NCBI GenBank assembly: GCA_020636195.1
Contig: JACJYH010000002.1
Span: 372,001-436,000 of the forward strand
DNA from: Lewinellaceae bacterium
Lineage (GTDB): Bacteria > Bacteroidota > Bacteroidia > Chitinophagales > Saprospiraceae
Direction: 5' to 3'
DNA length: 64,000 bases
The notes beneath the pieces are model-generated. The model made no database searches, had not been told where the DNA came from, and saw only the letters and a list, made by a program, of their open reading frames with translations. Position numbers and translations under genes: made by a program. Positions 28,980 through 38,135 of this stretch are shown here, piece after piece (positions within the stretch are counted from its first letter, which is position 1; every line of letters begins with the position of its first letter).

Positions 28980-29675
28980 ATGCATAAATATTTACTTTTC
29001 TTATTTATCTTGTTGACATCTCAGGCTTTCGGGCAATTTACTTACTCACCTAAGCCACTTACAATGTCCATAACATCTGATGCACAGGACAACAGTTTGC
29101 ATTTTACCACAACAAATCCAAAAGATAGCGCATATACTGTTTTTTGGAAAGTTGAAAAAGATTCAAGTACGTGGAATCCAGCATGGGAAACAATGGTTTG
29201 CGATAAAAATACTTGCTATTTAGCAAACCTTGATATGTGTCCTGCTAGTATTCCAAATTATGTAGGACCACAAGGTAACTTGGCATTCGAATTTCATTTG
29301 AACCCTAAGGGACAAGCGGGAGCGACGGTGCTGGTTTTCAGACTTTTTGGTGACAAAGAGTTCAAAAATGAAATTATGAAAACTAAAATTTACGTCAATT
29401 CTCCGGTTTCTACCAAAAACACGCCATGGAATTCTAGCATTTCTGTGTATCCCAATCCGGCAATTGACTACTTCAGTTTGACCAATAATCAATCAGTAAA
29501 GAAAATTGTCCTTTACAATATGTTTGGCAAAGAGGTAAAAACATTCTTCCATTATAACAATGCTGAGCATGAGATTTCTGAATTAAAAGCTGGTATGTAT
29601 ATCGTGAAGATGTTTGATGATAAAAACAAGGTTGTAAAAACGACAAAACTCAATAAAGTGTACGGAGGAGCATAA
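28980..29675 (+). CDS. Small secreted protein with T9SS sorting tail
   Basis: 231 residues from the ATG at 28980, which starts the signal peptide (MHKYLLFLFILLTSQAFGQ); the eight residues ahead of it in the open frame are discarded. The 130-residue mature part carries 'FWKVEKDSSTWNPAWETMVCDKN'-type residues and a single pair of Cys, which resembles small Ig-like domains of unknown role. The C-terminal 75 residues are a T9SS tail ('VYPNPAIDYFSL', 'IVLYNMFGKEV', 'LKAGMYIVKMFD'). It is monocistronic, with its own promoter and terminator. Confidence 0.85.
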   Translation: MHKYLLFLFILLTSQAFGQFTYSPKPLTMSITSDAQDNSLHFTTTNPKDSAYTVFWKVEKDSSTWNPAWETMVCDKNTCYLANLDMCPASIPNYVGPQGNLAFEFHLNPKGQAGATVLVFRLFGDKEFKNEIMKTKIYVNSPVSTKNTPWNSSISVYPNPAIDYFSLTNNQSVKKIVLYNMFGKEVKTFFHYNNAEHEISELKAGMYIVKMFDDKNKVVKTTKLNKVYGGA

Positions 29676-29703
29676 GCTTGATTCGTAAGTCAATGATATT
29701 AAG

Positions 29704-29731
29704 AAGGCGGAAAATATTTTCCGCCTTTTTT
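29704..29731 (+). terminator. Intrinsic terminator after the 28980 gene
   Basis: A perfect 11-base-pair stem (29704-29714 with 29717-29727), a TA loop and a T run to 29731, 28 bases after the stop. Confidence 0.9.
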
Positions 29732-29789
29732 GTTTGTAGTAGCTACTAATCCAAGTAATGTCATTTTTGAAATACTAGAAGGTATCTGA

Positions 29790-29949
29790 GAGTATGTGTA
29801 AAATTTATTCTTTAGCAAGAAAATGTTTTATTTTGGCTACAAATTCGTTAAATTTTTCGTAGAATTGCCCACATTCGACTGCTAAATTTGGCTTTTATCG
29901 CTCAAAATAATTCCATTTTATTATCCAAAAGCAAAATTTAAGCATACTT
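29790..29949. repeat. 160-bp MITE-like element, copy 1
   Basis: One of three copies in the window, each exactly 160 bases (others at 39915 and 49885). The ends are inverted repeats of about 13-17 bases (GAGTATGTTTAAA in the better-preserved copies). This copy is the most diverged at its ends (5' GAGTATGTGTAAA; 3' end reads AAGTATGCTTAAA on the other strand). It contains no gene. Inverted ends, constant length and intergenic placement fit a non-autonomous transposon; no clear target duplication is seen. Confidence 0.8.
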
Positions 29950-30473
29950 TAAAATATATTTTGTTTAACTCTCACTAGATAGATATAAAAATAGCACAGG
30001 TCTCTTGAATCGATGGTTCAAAATTTCGTCATTTATAAAAAAAGTGAAATTTTTATTCTTTATCATAATGAGAAAGCTAATACGTAGATTTTTTTCTGTC
30101 AACTCTCTACGTATATAGAAAAAAAAATGTAAAATTTTCTTAAAAAAAAATACATATTATGTTTTTTTATAATATGTATTTCCCTTATGTTTGCGTCACC
30201 TTAAATGTAAGAGTAAAAAGTTTTTTATTTTGAGATCCTAGTTTGTTAGAACTGTTTGACTGTTCAAAGCGCAACATTTCATCCCATCGAGGTCATCCCA
30301 ATAACCGAAAATTGATGATGACTAGGGTTCCTTGCTTCCGTCTATATTTATCCAGAATCAAAGTAAGATATAGCGGCAGTCAGGCAGTTCTATTTTTTCT
30401 AATGTATAAACTAGGTGGAAAAAATATTCTCTCGAAAAGTTTTCGGACAATTTCTAACTGCGTAAAAACAAGT
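29950..30473. other. AT-rich gene-free stretch with hairpins
   Basis: 524 bases with no credible gene; a 104-codon open frame starting at 30243 has no recognisable features and overlaps the esterase gene on the other strand. Two perfect inverted repeats are present: ATACGTAGA (30080-30088) with TCTACGTAT (30106-30114), and a 12-base-pair stem at 30149-30180. Confidence 0.5.
30149..30180 (-). terminator. AT-only hairpin, possible minus-strand terminator
   Basis: A perfect 12-base-pair stem (30149-30160 with 30169-30180) with an 8-base loop. On the minus strand it runs into nine T (30150-30142). It lies about 295 bases beyond the stop of the esterase gene, so it could end that transcript. The all-AT stem makes it weaker than the other terminators here. 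Confidence 0.45.
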
Positions 30474-31205
30474 CTAAAACTTTTGATCTACCACGTATGG
30501 AAGCATCTTTCTCCATGTTGGCCAATCGTGTTTGATGTCGTATCCCCAAATATCTAAGTCATGAGATATTTCTCTATGATGCAATAAACCTGACAAGTGT
30601 CTCGATGCATCAGGATCCTCATAATCACCGGAACCTGTCATGATATGAATATGGTTGGATTCTCTGATCTTATCTAAAACAAACTGATCGTTCCATTCTT
30701 TTAAGTAGTGAAGTGGACTATTCCAATAGCAATCCTCATCCCAATATTGCTTCGTATAATATCCTAAATTATATACACCTGACATAGCTATACATCCATT
30801 GATAGCGAAGGGGTTTTTGAAAAATAGGTTTGCAGCATGCAATGCTCCAAAGGAGGCACCACAAGTTATAATTGGGGTTGATGCACTGGTTTTACCTTTG
30901 ATAAAAGGCACCACTTCATTATAAACATACTCATTGAACTGTAGATGGCGATGTATTTTTTGCCTTCCGGATATTTTATTATTCAACCAGCTCTCACTAT
31001 TGATCGAATTGATTGAAAAAACTTTTACTTTTCCGGCATCGATGTACTTTTTTAATACATCTATCATGAGAAATCTCTCATATTCCAAAAAATCAGCGGC
31101 GGCTGTTGGCAACAATAATAAGGCAAATCCAAAATGGCCATATTCTACGATCTCCATTTCTCTGTTTAGCGTAGGACTAAACCAAGAATTTATTTCTCTG
31201 TGCAT
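30474..31205 (-). CDS. Esterase-family alpha/beta hydrolase
   Basis: 243 residues, cytoplasmic (no signal peptide). The nucleophile elbow 'CGASFGALHA' (about 121-130) matches the GxSxG pattern of the putative esterase family (esterase D / FrsA-like), and the final 'DIKHDWPTWRKMLPY' carries the probable catalytic His. The 'GSGDYEDP' segment before it likely holds the catalytic Asp. Relatives include small carboxylesterases and uncharacterised Bacteroidota hydrolases. The substrate is unknown. It is isolated and divergent from the operon at 31492. Confidence 0.8.
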   Translation of the reverse strand: MHREINSWFSPTLNREMEIVEYGHFGFALLLLPTAAADFLEYERFLMIDVLKKYIDAGKVKVFSINSINSESWLNNKISGRQKIHRHLQFNEYVYNEVVPFIKGKTSASTPIITCGASFGALHAANLFFKNPFAINGCIAMSGVYNLGYYTKQYWDEDCYWNSPLHYLKEWNDQFVLDKIRESNHIHIMTGSGDYEDPDASRHLSGLLHHREISHDLDIWGYDIKHDWPTWRKMLPYVVDQKF

Positions 31206-31369
31206 ACAAAATATTTTTGCGCAAATCTCGTGAAAATTTTGATTAAATAGTTATATTTTGATCGAATCATTGTAAATGAACGCCCCTTTTTTATATTTTA
31301 GAAAAGTGTTGTAAAATGTACGTATCAAACACTGAACTTTGGAATTATCATTGAATTATGCACATCTAC

Positions 31370-31400
31370 TTTGACGGTGGGTTTATTTAAGGTAAATTTG
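31370..31400 (+). promoter_or_regulatory. Promoter of the 31492-37300 operon
   Basis: TTTG (31370-31373), a 19-base spacer and a perfect TAAATTTG (31393-31400): one of the best matches in the window to the Bacteroidota consensus. The start would lie near 31407, leaving a leader of about 85 bases before the 31492 frame. Confidence 0.7.
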
Positions 31401-31411
31401 CATTTTTCAAT

Positions 31412-31434
31412 CCTTGTAGTTCGAGACTACGAGG
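31412..31434 (+). other. Hairpin in the operon leader
   Basis: A 9-base-pair stem (31412-31420 with 31426-31434, one G-T pair) with loop TCGAG lies right after the predicted transcription start. It is not followed by T residues, so it may stabilise the mRNA 5' end rather than terminate. Confidence 0.45.
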
Positions 31435-31491
31435 TTAGATTATAATTCTCTAAACCGGAATTTTTCATAAAAGACGAAATAATAGAGTAGG

Positions 31492-31803
31492 GTGTCATTT
31501 TTTTTGGCGATACATTTGAAGACTTATTTGATTATCTCAATTGTTGGGATATTATTGATTTTGAATGTATTCTTTAGAATGAGGATACTGAAGTATTATA
31601 AGATATTTGTCAAGAATAACATTCAATTTGACAGCAGCCATATACTTAACTCCCGAAAAATGAGAGAAGAAATTCATCCCAGATATCCTGCATATATAGA
31701 CATCCTCGATGCTTTCGTTTACAATATTAAACTTTCTATCATTTTGGCTATGTCTCTTATCTTTATTATGCTGGTGATAGCTTACTTTGTAAACATAAAT
31801 TAA
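31492..31803 (+). CDS. Small two-helix membrane protein, unknown function
   Basis: 103 residues, probably started by the GTG at 31492. Two membrane helices are evident (about 8-26 and 80-100) separated by a basic cytoplasmic or periplasmic segment ('MREEIHPRYPAYIDILDAF'). The stop codon overlaps the next ATG by one base (TAATG), which supports translation as the first gene of the operon. No family is recognised. Confidence 0.6.
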   Translation: MSFFLAIHLKTYLIISIVGILLILNVFFRMRILKYYKIFVKNNIQFDSSHILNSRKMREEIHPRYPAYIDILDAFVYNIKLSIILAMSLIFIMLVIAYFVNIN

Positions 31804-32768
31804 TGAAACATCAAAGACCAAAAATCGGATTAGTAGGCGTAGGACATTTGGGTAAGATACACGTAAAATGCTTGAAGGACACACCTTTTGATTTTGTGGG
31901 TATTTATGATGTTGACGAAACATTAAAGTTAAAAATTGCTAGTGAATTTGGGTTAAAAGCATTTTCAACTTTTGACGAATTGCTTGAAGTTTGTGATTGT
32001 GTGGATATAGTAGCTCCGACAACTGCACATTTTGAATTAGCAAAGAAGGCAATTCAACATGGAAAGCATATATTTATTGAAAAGCCTGTCACCGAGACTC
32101 TTGAGCAGGCATTGGAATTGGATGGATTATCGAAAATACACCATTCAAAAGTGCAGGTGGGTCACGTAGAGAGGTATAATCCTGCCATCTTGTCACTAAA
32201 GGATACACCTATGTATCCTAGATTTGTGGAAGTACATCGATTAGCACAATTCAATCCAAGAGGTACTGATGTATCTGTCGTTTTGGACCTGATGATACAT
32301 GATATAGATATTGTCCTTAGCATGATCAAATCACCGGTTAAATCAATTGTTGCCAATGGTGTCAGCATAGTGAGTGCTTCACCTGATATTTGCAACAGCA
32401 GGATAGAGTTTGAAGATGGAGCAGTAGCCAATCTCACGGCATCTCGCATAAGTTTGAAAAACATGCGTAAAATCAGGGTTTTTCAAGACAATGCCTACAT
32501 ATCATTAGACTTTTTAGAGAAGTCTGTACAGATAGTGCGGATAGAACCTGCAGGAAGCCGCGCAGAAAATGAAATGACCATATCTACAAATGAAGGATTG
32601 AAACGTATTATAATAGAGAGCCCGAATATTTCATCAAACAACGCTATTGTGGATGAGTTGAATGATTTTTATAGATCTGTAGCATTTGATGAACCAGTTT
32701 CAGTTACTCTTGGTGATGGTATCAGAGCTTTAGAAGTTGCATTCATCATTCAGTCAAAAATTAGTTAA
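31803..32768 (+). CDS. Gfo/Idh/MocA-family oxidoreductase
   Basis: 321 residues. The N-terminal Rossmann fold begins 'KIGLVGVGHLGKIHVKCLKD' (about 6-25) with the GxGxxG dinucleotide motif, and 'IFIEKPVTE' near residue 92 is the family's EKP motif that holds the catalytic Lys. The C-terminal domain is normal. Members reduce or oxidise sugars and sugar nucleotides with NAD(P). The downstream sugar-phosphate transferase suggests surface polysaccharide or nucleotide-sugar metabolism. Translationally coupled to the membrane protein upstream. Confidence 0.9.
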   Translation: MKHQRPKIGLVGVGHLGKIHVKCLKDTPFDFVGIYDVDETLKLKIASEFGLKAFSTFDELLEVCDCVDIVAPTTAHFELAKKAIQHGKHIFIEKPVTETLEQALELDGLSKIHHSKVQVGHVERYNPAILSLKDTPMYPRFVEVHRLAQFNPRGTDVSVVLDLMIHDIDIVLSMIKSPVKSIVANGVSIVSASPDICNSRIEFEDGAVANLTASRISLKNMRKIRVFQDNAYISLDFLEKSVQIVRIEPAGSRAENEMTISTNEGLKRIIIESPNISSNNAIVDELNDFYRSVAFDEPVSVTLGDGIRALEVAFIIQSKIS

Positions 32769-32770
32769 AT

Positions 32771-33634
32771 ATGTGGAAATACCTTATTGTTAGTTTAGTA
32801 TATATTGGTATAATTATTAATATTTCATCGTGTGGAATCACAGACAATGAGGCGCCTATTCCCGGATATATCAAAGTGACATCAGTTGGTGTTGAGCCAT
32901 TTGGCAATGCCAACGAAGAAACGCATAATATTACTGACCTTTATGTTTTTTTAGATGGACAAATACAAGGTGTATTTCCCTTGCCTGCACAAATTCCCAT
33001 TTTCGAACCTACTAAAAATCAGGAGCTTACAATTCTAGCGGGAATAAAAAATAACGGTGTCGGTGCAAATCCTGTTTTTTATCCATTCTATAAATCCATT
33101 GTACGAGATATTGTCCTCGATCCATTGGAGACCTTGGAATTGCCCCTTTCGTTTAAATATGTTGACAATGCCAAGCTGGGTTATTATGACAATTTTGAGT
33201 CTATAAATTCTATTTTTACACATGTTGTAGGATCAGTGCAAGGAAGTATCAAACGGGATAACACTACTTCTACTGTGGGTCAATATTGTGGAAAAATAAC
33301 GTTGGATTCGGGCTCACCCTCTCTTCAACTGACTCCGACAAACCACATCAGAGAAAGTGAAATCATCGGTGGCTCCAGCTACGTTGAATTCGATTATAAA
33401 GGTGATGGTGTGATCAATGTTGGTGTGCTGAAGAGAAATGGTACCAATGAAGCGGTCAATTATAAAGTACTCGTACCTTGCAAATCTGAATGGAATAAAA
33501 TATACGTTGAATTTACAGCGGAATTAGCAGCAAAGGATTTTGATGATTACGCCATAGTATTGGGATTCACTAGAAAGGAATCCAACAATTCTGCGACGAT
33601 ATATTTGGATAATTTTAAGCATTGGCACTTTTAA
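32771..33634 (+). CDS. Lipoprotein of unknown function
   Basis: 287 residues with a lipoprotein signal (lipobox 'ISSCG', Cys at about 21). The mature part begins with an Ig-like stretch 'PGYIKVTSVGVEPFG', and residues 150-287 look like a jelly-roll/CBM-like sandwich ('SYVEFDYKGDGVINVGVL', ending 'ATIYLDNFKHWHF'). It lies two bases after the oxidoreductase and six before the glycosyltransferase, so it belongs to the operon. No named family is recognised. Confidence 0.78.
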   Translation: MWKYLIVSLVYIGIIINISSCGITDNEAPIPGYIKVTSVGVEPFGNANEETHNITDLYVFLDGQIQGVFPLPAQIPIFEPTKNQELTILAGIKNNGVGANPVFYPFYKSIVRDIVLDPLETLELPLSFKYVDNAKLGYYDNFESINSIFTHVVGSVQGSIKRDNTTSTVGQYCGKITLDSGSPSLQLTPTNHIRESEIIGGSSYVEFDYKGDGVINVGVLKRNGTNEAVNYKVLVPCKSEWNKIYVEFTAELAAKDFDDYAIVLGFTRKESNNSATIYLDNFKHWHF

Positions 33635-33640
33635 GAGATT

Positions 33641-35062
33641 ATGGGTGAGCAGCGTAAGTTAGAACTTTTTGTATATCGGACAGGCGATATTGTAGCTGCA
33701 TTCATAGCATGGTTTCTATTTTTTACATATAGAAAGAACCTGGAAGTAGGGGATGTCAGTTTTGGAGATATTCTTGCCGATAACAATCTGTGGTATGGAT
33801 TATTTACCATTCCATTACTTTGGGTGCTGATTTACTCTATTTTTGACAAATATCGAGACATCTATAGATACTCTCGATTGGAGACTTTGAAGAGCACTGT
33901 TTTTACTACTTTTATAGGCACCATTTTACTGTTTTTTACAGTTTTGAAAGATGATGCTGCGTTGCAACACGTGACATATTTACATATCTTTTTAGCTCTA
34001 TTTTTAATTCATTTTACGATCACAAGCATTGTAAGGATGGTAATCCTGACTGTGGCGAGCAGAAGATTAAAAAAGGGTTTGGTAAGTTATAGAACCATCA
34101 TTATCGGAGGGGATAAAAACGCTGTTGACCTATATGAAGAAATGACAGGTCACCCGTATTCATTGGGTCATAACTTCGTTGGCTACATAGATAGCAATGG
34201 ACTGAGCACCAATGAATTGAATAAATATCTGCAGAAGTTAGGTAAATTGGCTGACATCAATGATGTGATAAGAGAATACAAAGTGGAAGAAGTCATCATT
34301 GCAGTTGAAACATCAGAACACAACAAGTTGAAATCTATATTGGATACACTATTTGACCATGCTGATTCAATTTTAATAAAAGTCATTCCGGACACCTATG
34401 ATATCATGATCGGTACGGTAAAAATGAATCATATCTATGGTGCTGTGCTTATTGAGATAGAGCAAGAGTTGATGCCGAACTGGCAGAAAGTAGTGAAAAG
34501 ACTGATTGACTATTTGATTTCATTTGTGGCTTTGATTATATTGTTACCTGTGATTCTCTATGCCATTATCAGAGTGAAGTTATCTTCATCAGGTCCCATT
34601 TTCTATAAACAAGAGCGTATAGGACTAAATGGAAAGCCATTTGATATCATTAAATTCAGATCCATGATTGTTGGTGCTGAAAAAAATGGACCTCAACTGT
34701 CCAACGATGCGGACACAAGAGTAACATCGTGGGGAAAAGTCATGCGAAAATGGCGTATCGATGAGATTCCACAATTTTTTAATGTCATCAAAGGAGATAT
34801 GTCAATAGTTGGTCCACGACCTGAACGCAAATATTACATTGACTTAATATCCGTTGAAGCACCTCACTATAAGCATCTATTGAAGGTGAGACCTGGAATC
34901 ACATCATGGGGACAAGTTAAATACGGATATGCCTCTAACGTATCACAGATGCTTCAAAGATTAAAATTTGATATCTTGTATATCGAAAACATGTCACTGA
35001 GTTTAGATATTAAAATATTATTTTATACATTACTTGTTCTTATTCAGGGAAAAGGAAAATAA
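33641..35062 (+). CDS. Polyprenyl glycosylphosphotransferase (undecaprenyl-phosphate sugar-1-P transferase)
   Basis: 473 residues of the WcaJ/WbaP type: four N-terminal membrane helices (about 13-130), a CoA-binding-like Rossmann segment ('RTIIIGGDKNAVDLYEEM'), a fifth helix near 285-305, and a C-terminal catalytic domain with 'FYKQERIGLNGKPFDIIKFR', 'WRIDEIPQFFNVIKGDMSIVGPRPE' and 'VRPGITSWGQVKYGY'. It transfers a sugar phosphate from a nucleotide sugar to the lipid carrier, the first step of exopolysaccharide or O-antigen repeat synthesis. Other glycosyltransferases are not nearby. Confidence 0.93.
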   Translation: MGEQRKLELFVYRTGDIVAAFIAWFLFFTYRKNLEVGDVSFGDILADNNLWYGLFTIPLLWVLIYSIFDKYRDIYRYSRLETLKSTVFTTFIGTILLFFTVLKDDAALQHVTYLHIFLALFLIHFTITSIVRMVILTVASRRLKKGLVSYRTIIIGGDKNAVDLYEEMTGHPYSLGHNFVGYIDSNGLSTNELNKYLQKLGKLADINDVIREYKVEEVIIAVETSEHNKLKSILDTLFDHADSILIKVIPDTYDIMIGTVKMNHIYGAVLIEIEQELMPNWQKVVKRLIDYLISFVALIILLPVILYAIIRVKLSSSGPIFYKQERIGLNGKPFDIIKFRSMIVGAEKNGPQLSNDADTRVTSWGKVMRKWRIDEIPQFFNVIKGDMSIVGPRPERKYYIDLISVEAPHYKHLLKVRPGITSWGQVKYGYASNVSQMLQRLKFDILYIENMSLSLDIKILFYTLLVLIQGKGK

Positions 35063-35064
35063 TA

Positions 35065-36270
35065 ATGAAGAAAAAACCCGGACATATTAGTTCATCTTGT
35101 GTCAAACAAATCCATGAAGTCCCAACCCAAGGAAGCCATGTATTACCATTATATGCAACATCTTCCTTTGAGTTTTCCGGTATTGAGGAAAGTATAGAAA
35201 TTTTCACTCAAAAAAAGGATGGATTTGTGTATAGCCGATATAGGAATCCTACAGTCGAACAAGTGGCGGACACCATTTGTAAGATGGAAATGTATGATCT
35301 GGACGAAGAGGGTTTTGGGTTGATGACTGCCAGCGGGATGTCCGCAATTCACACCTTGATCAGTTCCGTATTAGAATCCGGAGAAACAGTATTGACACAA
35401 AGGGATCTATATGGAGGAACTACAGAGCTTTTTAAAAAAGTTCTAAATAGATCGGGTATCAATACGATTTTTGGAGATTTGAATGATGGAGCTTGGGTCG
35501 AAGAAAAATTGAAATCAGATAAACGCATCAAATTGGTTTATTTTGAAACTCCTGCCAATCCAACTATGCATTGTATTGATATTGCGCAATTATGTCGCAT
35601 CTCTGCTGCCCAAGGAGTATTGACATGTGTAGATAATACATTCTGTACACCTATACTTCAGAGACCTTTGAGCTTGGGTGCTGATTTTGTCATTCATTCT
35701 ACAACAAAGTACTTGAATGGCCATGGCAATTCCATAGCCGGAGCCATCATTGGTAAGGATGAAAAGTGGAAGCAACAAGTTTGGACAACACTGAAACTTT
35801 CCGGTGCTATTTGTAGTCCGTGGGAAGCCTGGCTGGTCTATAATGGCATCAAAACCTTGCATTTGCGGATGGAAAGACACAGTAGCAATGGACTTTCATT
35901 GGCACGCTGGCTTCAATCCCATCACAAGGTTAGTCATGTAAATTATTGCGGTCTAGAAAACAACGTTTCTTTTTCAATTGCTTCAAAACAAATGTCCGAT
36001 TTTGGTGGCATGTTGAGTTTTGCCATTGATAGTGATCTGAATAGAACATTGAAATTTATAGATGCATTGCAATTTTGTACACATGCACCAACATTGGGCG
36101 ATGTAGATACACTCGTGCTGCATCCAGCCACATCTTCGCATCTCAATGTGGACAGAGATGTACGGATAAGCCAAGGAATAACTGATAATTTGATCCGAGT
36201 TTCTGTAGGCATAGAAAATATTGAAGACATCATAGAAGATTTTTCTCAAGCATTTAAAAATATCGATTAA
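35065..36270 (+). CDS. Cys/Met metabolism PLP-dependent enzyme (cystathionine gamma-synthase/lyase or methionine gamma-lyase type)
   Basis: 401 residues of the trans-sulphuration family. The PLP lysine is in 'IHSTTKYLNGHGNSIAGAI' (about 210-228), the PLP-contacting 'YSRYRNPTVEQ' lies near 54-64, and the C-terminal 'LIRVSVGIENIEDIIEDF' is present. The sequence alone does not separate a synthase from a lyase. It starts two bases after the glycosyltransferase and its stop overlaps the gldC ATG by one base. Confidence 0.92.
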   Translation: MKKKPGHISSSCVKQIHEVPTQGSHVLPLYATSSFEFSGIEESIEIFTQKKDGFVYSRYRNPTVEQVADTICKMEMYDLDEEGFGLMTASGMSAIHTLISSVLESGETVLTQRDLYGGTTELFKKVLNRSGINTIFGDLNDGAWVEEKLKSDKRIKLVYFETPANPTMHCIDIAQLCRISAAQGVLTCVDNTFCTPILQRPLSLGADFVIHSTTKYLNGHGNSIAGAIIGKDEKWKQQVWTTLKLSGAICSPWEAWLVYNGIKTLHLRMERHSSNGLSLARWLQSHHKVSHVNYCGLENNVSFSIASKQMSDFGGMLSFAIDSDLNRTLKFIDALQFCTHAPTLGDVDTLVLHPATSSHLNVDRDVRISQGITDNLIRVSVGIENIEDIIEDFSQAFKNID

Positions 36271-36635
36271 TGGCCAATCCTGTCAAAAAGGTATCCAGTA
36301 TCCAAATCAACATTGGATTAAATGATAAAAAAATCCCTGAAACCATAGAATGGAAGTCGGATGACAATCCAAATGGAACAGGGTTTACGCCATGCAAAGC
36401 ATTGTCATTATCACTATTTGATAAAGAATATTTAGATACTCTGAAGATTGATCTTTGGACCACAGATATGCAAGTGGTCGAAATGGATCGTTTTGTATAT
36501 CAGACACTGCGTTCTATTGCGGATATGTATCACAGAGCGACCAATAACACAGTTTTGGCTAATGACATGCAAGCATTTATCGATTACTTTGGAACCCATA
36601 CGGGCATTATCCCCAAGGAAGAAGAAAAATCCTAG
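36270..36635 (+). CDS. gldC: Gliding motility protein GldC
   Basis: 121 residues. The sequence around 'SIQINIGLNDKKIPETIEW' and 'LSLSLFDKEYLDTLKIDLW' followed by 'DMQVVEMDRFVYQTLRSIADMY' is characteristic of GldC, a small cytoplasmic protein encoded in most gliding and T9SS-bearing Bacteroidota, where it supports but is not essential for gliding. Length matches the family. Translationally coupled to the PLP enzyme (1-base overlap). Confidence 0.88.
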   Translation: MANPVKKVSSIQINIGLNDKKIPETIEWKSDDNPNGTGFTPCKALSLSLFDKEYLDTLKIDLWTTDMQVVEMDRFVYQTLRSIADMYHRATNNTVLANDMQAFIDYFGTHTGIIPKEEEKS

Positions 36636-36637
36636 AA

Positions 36638-37300
36638 TTGGATCCATTCATTCCATATGATTTTCAACCATCTTCTATTGAAGAAGTAGAACAAAAATCA
36701 GCCAAACATTTAGAGGAAATTTCAAAACGACGATCAATTAGGTCGTTTGGTACCTCTTCAATACCAAAAAAAGTAATTGAAAATATTTTATTAGCTGCGA
36801 ACTCAGCACCATCAGGAGCAAATAAGCAGCCATGGCATTTTTGTGCAGTGGCGGACAAAGAAATAAAAACTCAAATCAGAAAGGCTGCTGAAGAAGAAGA
36901 ATATACAAACTATCATGGAAGGATGTCAGATGCATGGCTAGAAGATTTGAAACCTCTTGGTACAGATTGGGAGAAACCTTTTTTAACGGAGGCACCGTGG
37001 TTGATTGTTGTTTTCAAGCGTATCTATGATGTAGGCGTAAATGGGGAAATTCAAAAAAATTATTATGTCAATGAATCCGTAGGCATAGCTTGTGGTATGT
37101 TGATCAATGCAATCCACAGTGCTGGATTGGTCACATTGACACATACTCCAAGCCCAATGAATTTTTTGCAGAAAATTCTCCAAAGACCTGAAAATGAAAA
37201 ACCCTATTTATTACTACCCATAGGATTTCCGGCTCCGAATACATTGGTTCCTAATATTTTAAAAAAGATAGATACTTCGGTTATTCAGATCATAGAGTGA
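36638..37300 (+). CDS. Nitroreductase-family oxidoreductase
   Basis: 220 residues, probably begun at the TTG at 36638, since no ATG lies near the start and the family N-terminus ('RRSIRSFGTSSIPKKVIENI') is fully included. FMN-binding features: 'RRSIRSF' (about 32-38), 'NSAPSGANKQPWHF' and 'PIGFPAP'. It resembles the iodotyrosine deiodinase-like branch ('LTHTPSPMNFLQKIL'). It reduces small aromatic or quinone substrates with NAD(P)H; the substrate here is unknown. Last gene of the operon; it meets the TraB-like gene tail to tail with no gap. Confidence 0.87.
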   Translation: MDPFIPYDFQPSSIEEVEQKSAKHLEEISKRRSIRSFGTSSIPKKVIENILLAANSAPSGANKQPWHFCAVADKEIKTQIRKAAEEEEYTNYHGRMSDAWLEDLKPLGTDWEKPFLTEAPWLIVVFKRIYDVGVNGEIQKNYYVNESVGIACGMLINAIHSAGLVTLTHTPSPMNFLQKILQRPENEKPYLLLPIGFPAPNTLVPNILKKIDTSVIQIIE

Positions 37301-38068
37301 TTAGACAGCTTGGAATTTATAACCTTGCCTTGATAAAAGAGCAATGACGCCCTTGTTTCCGGAAAGATGGGCGGCTCCAATTGAAACAAATATGGATTGG
37401 CTTTGACACAATGAATCAATTCTCTCAGCCATAATGATATTGCGATCGTAAAGCATCATTTTTCTGATTCTTCCTATGGTTTTTTTTGTAGTCCGAAAGA
37501 GTTCATCTGTTTGGCCTTTCCGATAAAGTGTCTCAATCCGTAAAATGTTCTTTCTAAAACTTTTGGTATTTTTAAAAGTATTTTGAAGCATTTTATATTG
37601 ATAATCCATAGGGATTTGATTCAATATTTGGATTTGCTCCTCTAATGTTTCCAACCCTAGCAATTCTTTTTCTAACATCGTTGCTTCCACCCATAAATAG
37701 TAATCTAATGGTTGGTGATATTTATTTTGTACTACAGCTTCCGTGATTCTGTTTTGAATATAAAAAGGAATCATTACATCCATTTCGGCCAGATTTATAC
37801 CGAAGGCCTTCTTCGAAATATGTTGATACTTATTAAATTTCTTTTCTCCCCAATGGTCAGAATTTTTTTCACCCTCGGGAAGCATCATGTATTTAGCCAA
37901 AGGTGATTTATCTGAGCTTAGATCCATTTCTGCAATGTAAGCAGAGGTCTGCATCATATAATTTCGAGCTTTCAGCGCATGAGCATAAGCCGCATCGGTG
38001 CTAAGATGTAGCGTCCCAAAAATATAATGGGACACTTGAGAGTTTGGACGATGAAATCTATAGAGCAT
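37301..38068 (-). CDS. TraB/GumN family protein
   Basis: 255 residues. The N-terminal 'YIFGTLHLSTD' carries the first conserved GxxH motif and 'VSIGAAHLSGNKGVIALL' the second near the C-terminus, with a conserved Glu in 'YIAEMDLSS'. This is the TraB/PrgY/GumN fold, thought to be a metalloprotease-like family of the Tiki type. No clear signal peptide is visible in this start. Function in Bacteroidota is unknown. Confidence 0.85.
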   Translation of the reverse strand: MLYRFHRPNSQVSHYIFGTLHLSTDAAYAHALKARNYMMQTSAYIAEMDLSSDKSPLAKYMMLPEGEKNSDHWGEKKFNKYQHISKKAFGINLAEMDVMIPFYIQNRITEAVVQNKYHQPLDYYLWVEATMLEKELLGLETLEEQIQILNQIPMDYQYKMLQNTFKNTKSFRKNILRIETLYRKGQTDELFRTTKKTIGRIRKMMLYDRNIIMAERIDSLCQSQSIFVSIGAAHLSGNKGVIALLSRQGYKFQAV

Positions 38069-38135
38069 ACCCGATTACATTGAAAAACCATCGGTTCAGC
38101 ATCTAAGGGAATATATATAGGTTTTGATTTTTGTT

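Noticed and set aside
29790..29949. 160-bp repeat as a CRISPR unit or riboswitch
   Set aside because: Copies are dispersed, 160 bases long with inverted ends, not clustered with spacers, and not upstream of related genes.
30243..30557. 104-codon plus-strand open frame
   Set aside because: Overlaps the esterase gene on the other strand, has no recognisable domain, signal or promoter, and lies in an AT-rich stretch.
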